A DNA stretch of 14,273 nucleotides from an uncultured Oscillospiraceae bacterium. GTDB taxonomy: Bacteria; Bacillota; Clostridia; Oscillospirales; Ruminococcaceae. Positions 1 through 7,150 of the stretch are shown in pieces. A model generated the notes under the pieces. It was not told the DNA's origin and ran no database searches. It saw nothing but the letters and a program-made list of their open reading frames with translations. The DNA lies in assembly GCA_934457235.1 (NCBI GenBank), contig CAKSHT010000052.1, forward strand, positions 1-14,273, given 5' to 3'. Both the position numbers and the translations under genes were made by a program. Each line of letters opens with the position of its first letter. Within the stretch, counting starts at the first letter, position 1.

Positions 1-1268
1 AGTTCACGGATATGCTCGGTCACATGAAAAATGTGGCGGTGCCGAAATCTCAGCTGGAAAACGCGCTGAACAACAAGATCACCTTTGACGGTTCCTCCAT
101 CGAGGGATTTTCAAGGGTGGAGGAATCGGACATGTACCTGCGTCCCGATCCGGATACGTTCACGCTGGTTCCATGGCGCCCGAAGCAGAGCGCGGTAGCA
201 CGAATGATATGCAGTATCCACGATCCGGACGGAAATCCGTTCGCAGGCGATCCGCGTTACAGACTTCAGGCAAGTGTTGACAAAGCGGCGGAAATGGGGT
301 ATACTTTCAATGTGGGAGCAGAGTGCGAGTTTTTCATCTTCCATAACGACGAGTTCGGCAGACCCACGACTGTCACCCATGACAAGTCCGGTTACTTCGA
401 CCTGGAACCGCTGGATCTTGGCGGCGAGGTACGGCGTCAGATAGTCCTGGCGCTGGAGGAGATGGGCTTTGAGATAGAAGCGTCCCACCACGAAGTTGCA
501 GCTGGCCAGCACGAGATCGACTTCAAATACAGCGAGGCGCTGAAAGCCGCAGACGACATCATGGCTTTCAAGTTCGCGGTAAAATCCATTGCAAAGAAGA
601 ACGACCTGTTCGCTTCATTCCTGCCGAAGCCCATCGAGGGCGTCAGCGGCTCCGGAATGCACCTTAACATGTCGCTGTTCCGGGATGGCAGGAACATCTT
701 TTACGACCCTGCCGACCCGAAGAAGAACGGTCTCAGCAAGGAAGCCTACTGCTTTATTGCGGGTCTGATGAAGCACGCAAAGGCGCTGACTGCGGTGTGC
801 GACCCGCTTGTAAATTCCTACAAGCGCCTTATTCCGGGATATGAGGCCCCGACGGACATCGCCTGGAGCTGCAAGAACAGAAGCCCGCTGATAAGGATAC
901 CTGCGGCACGCGGCACCGGAACAAGAGTGGAATTCCGTTCGCCGGATCCCGCAGCAAATCCGTACCTTGCGCTTGCCTGCTGCCTGGAGGCGGGTCTTGA
1001 CGGAATAAGGAGCGGACTCACTCCACCGGAAGAGGTCAGCGACAATATATACGACCTCACGCCGGAGCAGCGTGCAGAGCGTGGCATAGAGTCGCTCCCG
1101 CTCAGCCTTGAGGAAGCCCTTGAGGAGCTGAAAAAGGACGAGCTTATCAAAGAAGTGCTTGGAAGCCATATCTGCGAGAAGTTCATTTATCTCAAGGAGC
1201 AGGAATGCGCCGAGTACCGCCGGCAGGTAAGCCAGTGGGAGATAAACAGATACCTCGCGGTATACTGA
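1..1268 (+). CDS. glnA: Glutamine synthetase type I (alpha subtype), 5'-truncated by window edge
   Basis: This enzyme makes glutamine from glutamate, ammonia and ATP in the cytoplasm and is the main ammonium assimilation step. The reading frame is open from base 3 and reads F-T-D before the first ATG at base 12. In this family that ATG aligns with the internal 'FTD(I/M)LG' segment, so it is not the real start, and I estimate 20-25 N-terminal residues lie outside the window. Visible family motifs, in order, are FDGSSIEGF, GAECEFFIF, AAGQHEIDFKY, GSGMHLNMSL, NSYKRLIPGYEAP and RVEFRSPDPAANPY. About 421 residues are visible, which fits the roughly 440-residue I-alpha enzymes and leaves no room for the insertion found in adenylylated I-beta enzymes. 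In Firmicutes such enzymes are typically controlled by feedback inhibition and GlnR-like regulators; no such site can be judged here because the promoter is outside. A terminator follows the stop. Confidence 0.97.
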   Translation, partial: FTDMLGHMKNVAVPKSQLENALNNKITFDGSSIEGFSRVEESDMYLRPDPDTFTLVPWRPKQSAVARMICSIHDPDGNPFAGDPRYRLQASVDKAAEMGYTFNVGAECEFFIFHNDEFGRPTTVTHDKSGYFDLEPLDLGGEVRRQIVLALEEMGFEIEASHHEVAAGQHEIDFKYSEALKAADDIMAFKFAVKSIAKKNDLFASFLPKPIEGVSGSGMHLNMSLFRDGRNIFYDPADPKKNGLSKEAYCFIAGLMKHAKALTAVCDPLVNSYKRLIPGYEAPTDIAWSCKNRSPLIRIPAARGTGTRVEFRSPDPAANPYLALACCLEAGLDGIRSGLTPPEEVSDNIYDLTPEQRAERGIESLPLSLEEALEELKKDELIKEVLGSHICEKFIYLKEQECAEYRRQVSQWEINRYLAVY

Positions 1269-1287
1269 TTTTCATAATCACGAAAAT

Positions 1288-1326
1288 AAAGCTGCCGTGG
1301 ACTATTCGGTTCACAGCGGCTTTTTG
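1288..1326 (+). terminator. Intrinsic terminator after glnA
   Basis: The left arm at 1288-1301 (AAAGCTGCCGTGGA) pairs with 1310-1323 (TTCACAGCGGCTTT) through Watson-Crick and G-U pairs with one mismatch. A run of T (1321-1325) closes the hairpin. It begins about 20 bases after the glnA stop, so it should separate glnA from the two-component genes. Confidence 0.8.
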
Positions 1327-1334
1327 TGTTGTGG

Positions 1335-1343
1335 TGATATAAT
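1335..1343 (+). promoter_or_regulatory. Possible extended -10 promoter for the response regulator
   Basis: TGATATAAT matches the extended -10 consensus TGnTATAAT, and no good -35 box lies 17 bases upstream. A start near 1350 would leave a leader of only about 12 bases and would fall on the Shine-Dalgarno itself, so the assignment is tentative. The same nine bases recur at 10057-10065 before the XRE gene. Confidence 0.4.
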
Positions 1344-1361
1344 AATATGGAGGCAGTGCGT

Positions 1362-2414
1362 ATGTACAGTATAATGATCGTTGACGACAGGGAGATATTC
1401 CGTCGGCAGTTGAAAAGGTTCCAGGCATTTTGCGACAGTACTGCTTTCAGCATAAAGTACGAAGCGCAGAACGGAGAGGAAGCGCTTGCGCTTCTCCGCG
1501 AAAACAAAATCGACATGGTGATAACCGATATCAGAATGCCAATCATGGACGGAATAGAATTGCTCCAGCATATAAAAGAGGAGAATCTCTGCGGCTGCGT
1601 GGTATTCCTGAGCGAATACGCAGAGTTTTCATATGCGCGCCAGGGGCTGCAGATGGGAGCTTTCGATTACCTGGTCAAGCCGGTATCTAACGAGGCTGTC
1701 AGGGTGCTGCTGGACAGGGCTGAGTCGCTGCTTTCCACAAGCCGTGATTCCTGGCTGGATATCACGGACGCACAAAAGGAGCGCATAGCGCAGTTTATGA
1801 TGGATAACGACGAATACGCCAGAAAATTGTGCGGTGAAATAGCAGAGGGACTGGTCGCCGGCAGCACCGGAGATGCAGTAGCAGTGGAAGCGCTCACCGG
1901 ACTGCTTCACGACGTAGGCGAGCTGATACTTGCCAAGCGGGATTATCTTCGGGAGCTTATTGATACGGAGTCGCTGTTTTCACTGCCTCCGTGTCAGCAC
2001 AATGAGATCTGCTCCCGGTTTGATGAAAAGATCGCCGAGGTAATGAAGAAAGTGAACAGCTTCCGGCTCAACGTCAGAAACGAGCTGATACAGTCGGTCA
2101 GTGACAGCATCCTGAGGAGTCTGGGACGGGATATATCGCTTCAAAGCATGGCGGATCTTCATTTTGTCAACAAGGCGTATCTCAGCCACCTTTTCAGCCA
2201 GGAAACGGGAATATCCTTCATGGACTATGTGAACAGCATACGCATGGAGTGCGCAAAGCACCGCATAGCCTGTACAAACGACAAGATATATGAGATAGCC
2301 GCGGATCTGAAATACTCAGACACGGAATATTTCAGCAAGGTATTCAAGCAGTACACCGGATATACTCCGTCGGCGTACCGTGCGCTGACGCGTCCAGAGG
2401 ACGGTGATGAATGA
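1362..2414 (+). CDS. Two-component response regulator, REC plus AraC-type DNA-binding domain (YesN-like)
   Basis: This is a cytoplasmic transcription regulator, presumably phosphorylated by the kinase encoded immediately downstream. The N-terminal receiver domain (residues about 1-120, counted from 1362) has the acidic pair D8/D9, phosphoacceptor D56 in TDIRMP, the switch serine S84 and K106 in YLVKPVS. A middle region (about 125-240) is not recognised. The C-terminal two-helix-turn-helix AraC domain (about 247-345) carries the typical YLSHLFSQETGISF and YFSKVFKQYTGYTPSAYR segments. I chose the ATG at 1362 over the one at 1347 because a GGAGG at 1349-1353 lies 8 bases before it, and MYSIMIVDD is a normal receiver start; this gives 350 residues. 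The stop overlaps the kinase start (ATGA), which indicates translational coupling. No target gene is proven; the repeat before the lipoprotein operon is a candidate site. Confidence 0.93.
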   Translation: MYSIMIVDDREIFRRQLKRFQAFCDSTAFSIKYEAQNGEEALALLRENKIDMVITDIRMPIMDGIELLQHIKEENLCGCVVFLSEYAEFSYARQGLQMGAFDYLVKPVSNEAVRVLLDRAESLLSTSRDSWLDITDAQKERIAQFMMDNDEYARKLCGEIAEGLVAGSTGDAVAVEALTGLLHDVGELILAKRDYLRELIDTESLFSLPPCQHNEICSRFDEKIAEVMKKVNSFRLNVRNELIQSVSDSILRSLGRDISLQSMADLHFVNKAYLSHLFSQETGISFMDYVNSIRMECAKHRIACTNDKIYEIAADLKYSDTEYFSKVFKQYTGYTPSAYRALTRPEDGDE

Positions 2415-4696
2415 TGAAACTCAGCACAAGGACTACCATCGTCAGATTTGCCACCGCTATCGTGACCGGCTGGCTCTCGCTGTTTCTTGCACAGTTTCCG
2501 CTTGTCATTGACAGCATATACAACGTTTCGATTTACTGGAGCCTTATTTTCCCGCTGACGATAGCCTGGGCGTGGGGTACTGAATATGCTGCCGCCGCCT
2601 GCACCCTCGGCGGGGTGTGTGCCATTCCGTTCATTCAGTCGCCGGAATACGGTATGGGAAATATACTGATTTCGGTATTCTGCGTTATCGCGGTGATGAT
2701 GACCGGAATGCTGTTCTCTGAAAAAAAGAGAATAAAGCGTATAAACTTCTATGCGGGCGTGCTCATCTATGCAGTGCTGTGTTATCTGATGATAAACCTC
2801 ATGCTTCCGGATATACTGATACATAACTCCGAGGAGTACAAACGCTATATTTCGCCGATGATACTGAGCACCTATTCGCTCGGCTTCATCCTTTCGATGT
2901 TCGTACTGCTGTGCACCGTGAAGGTCATGTTCGACATTCCGGTGATACGCAGGATATTCGGCGCGGAAGTACTGCCGTATTCTGAAAAGAACGCGCAGGT
3001 CATGTGCGTTGTTTTCGGCGTGGCGCTCACCTATGTTTTCATTGACCTGCTTGTGGATAACTCCTATTTCACCGGCCGTGGGATACACACTTCGATACTC
3101 TTCCACTCAAACGGCAGTCCCATAAAGATGCTGATGGTTGTGACTGCGGCATTGCTGATATGTGATTTCGTGCTGTACGATACGATGAAATCCAATCGTT
3201 CCAGTACTGAACTTCGTATCAGCGAGGAGCGCTACCGCACCATCTATTCAAACATGATAGATACCTATCTTGAAATAGACCGCGATGGAAATATACTCTG
3301 TGCAACTCCGTCGGTCAGCGACACCCTTGGGCGCACGGAAGCCTACGTTACCGGAAAGCCGTTCAGCGGATTTTTCAAGGACAGCCGGGCGGCGGAAATA
3401 TACATAGCCAGGCTGTTTGAATCCGGCAGACTGACGAACATTGAACTTGCCGGCAGAAACGAAGCACACCCCACATTGCTCGTCAGTGGAAAGACCATGC
3501 ACCGCACCGAGCTTGGCGGCGACGTCGGAGTAATTACGATACGCAACATCACTGACTACAAGCAGACCGAAGCGAAGCGCCGTGAATTGTCCGCGATGAC
3601 GAACGCCATATTCGAGAGCAACAAGGACCTTATCTGGGTGGTGGACGGAAGCGATTTCACGCTGATATACTTCAACAGGGCGTTCAGCGAATATATTCGC
3701 CGCACCCGCGGCATGGAAGCGCGTCGCGGCAGCACGCTTGCGGAGCTTTTTACGCAGCAGGAGGCGGAATTCATCGAGCGCAGCTATTACACAGTCTTAC
3801 AGCAGGGAAACTTCTTTGCTGATTTAAAAACCGAAAAGGAGCATCTGAGCCTTGACCTTAGCTTCTATCCAATAAGGGTCAGCCGCAATGTAGTCAATAT
3901 CTCGGTATTTGCAAAGGACATGACGAAGCAGGTGAATGCAGAGCAGGAGATACTTCGCCTTAACGAGGGACTTGAAAAGATGGTTGACGAACGAACCTGC
4001 GAATTGCAGGACGCGTATCGTGACCTGGAGTCCTACAGCTACACTGTCACGCATGAATTCAAGACGCCGGTGCGCGAGATTGACGCCTATATGTCCGTCA
4101 TAGAGGAGGACAACGCGGACGTCCTGCCGGAACAGTCCATCAAAGACCTGCATTCCGTGCGCAAAATATGCTCCGAAGCTCTTGAAATGATACAGAAGAT
4201 GATGGTGTATTCCAAGGCGGGGTACATGGTCCTCAACATAGAGGATATCGACATGGAACAGCTTGTACGGGACGTCGTTAAAGAAGTATCCATGAGCCGT
4301 TCGGTACCCTGCGAGCTGGTCTGCTATTCTCTGCCGCACATAGCCGCGGACGCATTTCTGATGCGCGTGGCAGTGACGAATATAATATCGAATTCCGTGA
4401 AATTTTCAGAGAAGCACGGCAGGGCGGAGATCACCGTTGGCTGCATGACCTCCGGGGACAGGAAGTCTTATTATTTCACCGACAAGGGAGTTGGATTCAC
4501 TCCGAGTGACAAGAACGATCTCTTTGCGTTGTATAACAGGGCGCATAATTCCGGCGATTATGACGGCAGCGGCATCGGACTCGCAGTAGTACAGCGGATA
4601 TGCCGCCGCTCCGCCGGCGAAGCATATATTTTCGGAAAAGAGGGCGTAGGCTGTACGGTAGTCCTGGAATTCCGCGGGCGCGGTGTTAACGCCTGA
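2411..4696 (+). CDS. Membrane sensor histidine kinase with two PAS-like domains
   Basis: This is the probable sensor partner of the preceding regulator. Residues about 8-260 are strongly hydrophobic with roughly seven membrane segments, resembling integral-membrane sensor modules rather than a single extracellular loop. A PAS-like domain follows at about 271-385 (starting SEERYRTIYSN), then a second at about 393-510 (IFESNKDLIWVVD). A coiled linker comes next at about 513-545 (LEKMVDERTCELQDAY). The H-box is YTVTHEFKTPVRE with phosphorylatable H548, of the type seen in phytochrome-like kinases. The ATP-binding domain shows the N box around N661 (NIISNSVKF), G1 D691-KGVGF, and G2 at about 719 (GSGIGLAVV). 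All catalytic boxes look intact. The start overlaps the regulator stop by four bases; a second ATG three bases later is equally possible. The signal sensed is unknown. Confidence 0.93.
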   Translation: MMKLSTRTTIVRFATAIVTGWLSLFLAQFPLVIDSIYNVSIYWSLIFPLTIAWAWGTEYAAAACTLGGVCAIPFIQSPEYGMGNILISVFCVIAVMMTGMLFSEKKRIKRINFYAGVLIYAVLCYLMINLMLPDILIHNSEEYKRYISPMILSTYSLGFILSMFVLLCTVKVMFDIPVIRRIFGAEVLPYSEKNAQVMCVVFGVALTYVFIDLLVDNSYFTGRGIHTSILFHSNGSPIKMLMVVTAALLICDFVLYDTMKSNRSSTELRISEERYRTIYSNMIDTYLEIDRDGNILCATPSVSDTLGRTEAYVTGKPFSGFFKDSRAAEIYIARLFESGRLTNIELAGRNEAHPTLLVSGKTMHRTELGGDVGVITIRNITDYKQTEAKRRELSAMTNAIFESNKDLIWVVDGSDFTLIYFNRAFSEYIRRTRGMEARRGSTLAELFTQQEAEFIERSYYTVLQQGNFFADLKTEKEHLSLDLSFYPIRVSRNVVNISVFAKDMTKQVNAEQEILRLNEGLEKMVDERTCELQDAYRDLESYSYTVTHEFKTPVREIDAYMSVIEEDNADVLPEQSIKDLHSVRKICSEALEMIQKMMVYSKAGYMVLNIEDIDMEQLVRDVVKEVSMSRSVPCELVCYSLPHIAADAFLMRVAVTNIISNSVKFSEKHGRAEITVGCMTSGDRKSYYFTDKGVGFTPSDKNDLFALYNRAHNSGDYDGSGIGLAVVQRICRRSAGEAYIFGKEGVGCTVVLEFRGRGVNA

Positions 4697-4843
4697 CAGC
4701 AAGATATAAAACTTACTGATTAATCTATAAATACTACATTTCATTTCCAGTCCATATATGATAGAATACAATCGTAAACAGAACCGGTATCCGCATAATT
4801 TATACCGCCTGTTTCGTCCTCTGATTTCTTCTTTATAGCGTTT

Positions 4844-4874
4844 GCGGTGTCAGTGTTGACACCGCATTTTTCTT
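4844..4874 (+). terminator. Strong intrinsic terminator
   Basis: A perfect 9-bp stem is formed by GCGGTGTCA (4844-4852) and TGACACCGC (4857-4865) around a GTGT loop. It is followed by ATTTTTCTTT. It most likely ends the response regulator/kinase transcript and isolates the downstream promoter. It lies unusually far (about 147 bases) from the kinase stop. Confidence 0.9.
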
Positions 4875-4917
4875 TACCGAATCAGTTGCCAGATGTTTAT
4901 TCTTATACAAAAATATT

Positions 4918-4939
4918 GTTACAAATTGGTTACAGATTG
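4918..4939 (+). promoter_or_regulatory. Tandem 11-bp direct repeat, candidate activator site
   Basis: GTTACAAATTG (4918-4928) is followed directly by GTTACAGATTG (4929-4939), 10 of 11 bases identical. A further ATTG at 4915-4918 continues the phase at the left. The repeat ends 10 bases before the -35 box of the lipoprotein operon promoter. Head-to-tail half-sites about one helical turn apart and just upstream of -35 are typical of activating response regulators and AraC-family proteins. Binding by the adjacent regulator is inference. Confidence 0.5.
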
Positions 4940-4949
4940 AAAACGACTG

Positions 4950-4978
4950 TTGCATTTTGCAAAAATCTATGGTAAAAT
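4950..4978 (+). promoter_or_regulatory. Sigma-A promoter of the lipoprotein operon
   Basis: TTGCAT (4950-4955) and TAAAAT (4973-4978) are separated by exactly 17 bases. The expected start near 4985 gives a leader of about 18 bases containing AAGGAGG at 4991-4997, five bases before the ATG. Confidence 0.75.
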
Positions 4979-5002
4979 AAGAAAAACTACAAGGAGGCTG
5001 CT

Positions 5003-7117
5003 ATGGATAAAATAATGCCGCTGTTGCTATCAGCAATAACACTTATGACTTCGTGCTCCTATAAGAATCCCGCCGAAAGGCAGGACGGCTCAGAGATCTC
5101 ACAGCCGTCCGCCGCTTCGGGCGACCAGTTTAAATTCTGGTTTCCCGACAAAAGCGCCGACAGCTCGCCGGCGACAGCTGAATCTGTCCGCAGCCTTGCC
5201 GCTGAGGAATTCGCCGGGGTGCTTGATAATGGAGCGGAGAACATTAAAATAAAGCTGCTGTTCGGCGAGGACGATTGCAGTGTGATTTCCGACGGCGGCT
5301 GTCCACAGAGTATTGTCAACGGATTTGTTGATAAATGCGGTCTTTCTTCCTGCTATCTGGAGATTTGCCTTGACAGCCGGTTTACCTATGGCGTCGGTGT
5401 ATCTATGGTACATACAGGGAACGCACAGAATGTCCCGGAGGTCATGCCGGACGCATTCAATTTTGCGGACGAAGTTTTTGACGGTGACCTGTCAGTAATA
5501 CGTACATACCCGGAGCTGAAAAGCGGAACGTCGCTTGCCGCATATGAATATTCCGACATGACCGGCTGTATTTCTGAGCTGAACGGAATAGCAAAGGCAG
5601 GAGCGCAGTCGGCGCTCGACGCGCTCAACGGAAGAACCGGGTTCTACGACGAAAGTTACATCAATAGCTATGGCACGGCTCATGCGGTGTTCAGTTCTGA
5701 CAAAAACGGAAAGTGGAGCGTAAACGCCAGATACAACGATCCGATTCTGACTAACGAATATACCGATCGCGTGATCAGCTCCTTTAACAAAAGCAAGACG
5801 CTTTCCGAAGCAAAAAACTGTACGATCCAGCTGATGTTCTATATGGAGAATTTCGTCGGAGTATCGGCAGACTGGTCGGCGGACGAAAAGTACTTCGCGA
5901 CCTATAGTGCAGATGTTGATGAAACCTGGAAAGCACCCTGCGAGGAAAGCTACTATCGCAAGACGTTTCTGAACTGGAGCGGCGAAATCGGCTGCCTTAA
6001 AGGTGAAAACGGTAGGCTGTGCCCGGTAGGCACATACTGCCTTGCGACCGAAGAGCCGCTTGGGATATATGTTGATCCGTCAATCTTCGGGGACTGGAAG
6101 CCTGCGACGGTCGGCGGCAGGGACTTTGCCGAGTACGAAAAGGATATATCGGACGGCTGGACGGATTATTCGGGCATAAAGTTCAGTATAAGCGGCAGCA
6201 GAATGCTGATATATAATTACGGCTCAACAGATGTTTACGATATCGTTAAGACAGCAGATGGCTACGACGTGGAATATCACGGCGCAAAGCACGGCAGTAT
6301 AAGCGTTGAAAACGGAAAGGTCACGCTGTACCTGTGGCATCATTCGTTCACACAGAATAACAAATACCTCCCGATAGTCCTTGAACGCGCTGAAAATCCC
6401 GTATACGACTGGAACATTGACGAACCATATGAACCTTACGACCCGCCAGCGATACCTACAGCCGATGAATTCGCTGCGCAGGACACTGAAAAGCTCGGAC
6501 TGCTCGATCTGACGGGAAAACGCGTGGTAGGCCAGCAGATTGATGACCCGAATGTGCTCTCTGCATGGAGAAAATACGCAGCGGACGGCGGTGCATACAC
6601 CATGGAAACTTATCAGACGGGCGCTTCCCGCCTGGAATATTCGTTATATTCAACGGACGGAAAGAACGGCTATCATCGCTGGGACCTTGTGAAGCACGAC
6701 GACAACAGCGAACCAGATTACGGCTGGGAATATATCTATTATGACGGATATGTCTACGACTGCGGATATCAGCAGTCCCGCTATGATTTGCGTAAATTCG
6801 ACTGCCACGTCAACACGGACGGCGACGCGCTGTACTGTCCGTTGTTCAGCGTCAGCGAGTGGTATCCGCTGCATTTTGTCAAGGCGTACACAGTCAGCAT
6901 AGGCGGCGTGGAGTACGTCGCGGAGGAATGGCAGATGGGCGACCTGGACAACGGATATATCGTGTATTCCATAAACGGCGAGCTGAAAGGATTTGAGGGC
7001 AGCTTCTACGGAAAGAAAGTCACCACTACGATAAAAAAGCTGGAAAAGCAGGGCGACAGCACTCTCATCAGAAAGCCGGACAGACTGACCGGAAAAGTGT
7101 TCAGCGAATTCGAGTAA
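5003..7117 (+). CDS. Uncharacterised lipoprotein, 704 residues
   Basis: I do not recognise this family. The N-terminus is a short signal peptide (hydrophobic residues about 6-15) ending in a lipobox-like MTSC with candidate lipidated C18, so the mature protein should be anchored on the outer face of the membrane. A serine- and charge-rich linker covers about residues 19-60. The rest is rich in Tyr, Trp, Asp and Gly with many alternating hydrophobic stretches, which suggests beta-rich folds. A middle section (about 310-470, including ISGSRMLIYNYGSTDVY and KVTLYLWHHSF) could be a small beta-barrel. A proline-rich hinge (YEPYDPPAIP, around 475-485) separates it from a C-terminal domain (about 490-704). 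No catalytic motif is evident. The start is supported by AAGGAGG five bases upstream. It is the first gene of an operon with the next lipoprotein and probably functions with it. Confidence 0.85.
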   Translation: MDKIMPLLLSAITLMTSCSYKNPAERQDGSEISQPSAASGDQFKFWFPDKSADSSPATAESVRSLAAEEFAGVLDNGAENIKIKLLFGEDDCSVISDGGCPQSIVNGFVDKCGLSSCYLEICLDSRFTYGVGVSMVHTGNAQNVPEVMPDAFNFADEVFDGDLSVIRTYPELKSGTSLAAYEYSDMTGCISELNGIAKAGAQSALDALNGRTGFYDESYINSYGTAHAVFSSDKNGKWSVNARYNDPILTNEYTDRVISSFNKSKTLSEAKNCTIQLMFYMENFVGVSADWSADEKYFATYSADVDETWKAPCEESYYRKTFLNWSGEIGCLKGENGRLCPVGTYCLATEEPLGIYVDPSIFGDWKPATVGGRDFAEYEKDISDGWTDYSGIKFSISGSRMLIYNYGSTDVYDIVKTADGYDVEYHGAKHGSISVENGKVTLYLWHHSFTQNNKYLPIVLERAENPVYDWNIDEPYEPYDPPAIPTADEFAAQDTEKLGLLDLTGKRVVGQQIDDPNVLSAWRKYAADGGAYTMETYQTGASRLEYSLYSTDGKNGYHRWDLVKHDDNSEPDYGWEYIYYDGYVYDCGYQQSRYDLRKFDCHVNTDGDALYCPLFSVSEWYPLHFVKAYTVSIGGVEYVAEEWQMGDLDNGYIVYSINGELKGFEGSFYGKKVTTTIKKLEKQGDSTLIRKPDRLTGKVFSEFE

Positions 7118-7150
7118 ATACGTCCATGGCGTATCGGAAAGGGTAATTAT

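Larger units (their letters stand above)
4697..5002 (+). other. Intergenic region between kinase and lipoprotein operon
   Basis: These 306 bases are AT-rich in the parts that are not structured. They hold a strong terminator hairpin (4844-4874), a tandem 11-bp direct repeat (4918-4939), a sigma-A promoter (4950-4978) and a ribosome binding site AAGGAGG (4991-4997). The first 147 bases show no convincing gene. A 26-codon frame at 4758-4838 ends just before the terminator but has no ribosome binding site. Confidence 0.7.

Noticed and set aside
12..1268. ATG at base 12 as the true glutamine synthetase start
   Set aside because: The frame is open upstream and reads FTD before it, matching an internal conserved segment of the family; the gene is cut by the window edge.
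1347..1361. Upstream ATG at 1347 as response regulator start
   Set aside because: It overlaps the Shine-Dalgarno GGAGG used by the ATG at 1362 and adds non-family residues before the receiver domain.
2225..3106. A 293-residue open frame on the minus strand inside the kinase gene
   Set aside because: It is a shadow of the kinase coding strand: odd composition rich in His, Arg and Tyr, no ribosome binding site and no recognisable domain.
4758..4838. A 26-codon open frame just before the 4844 terminator
   Set aside because: There is no ribosome binding site or clear promoter, and the composition is unremarkable; too short to support by sequence alone.
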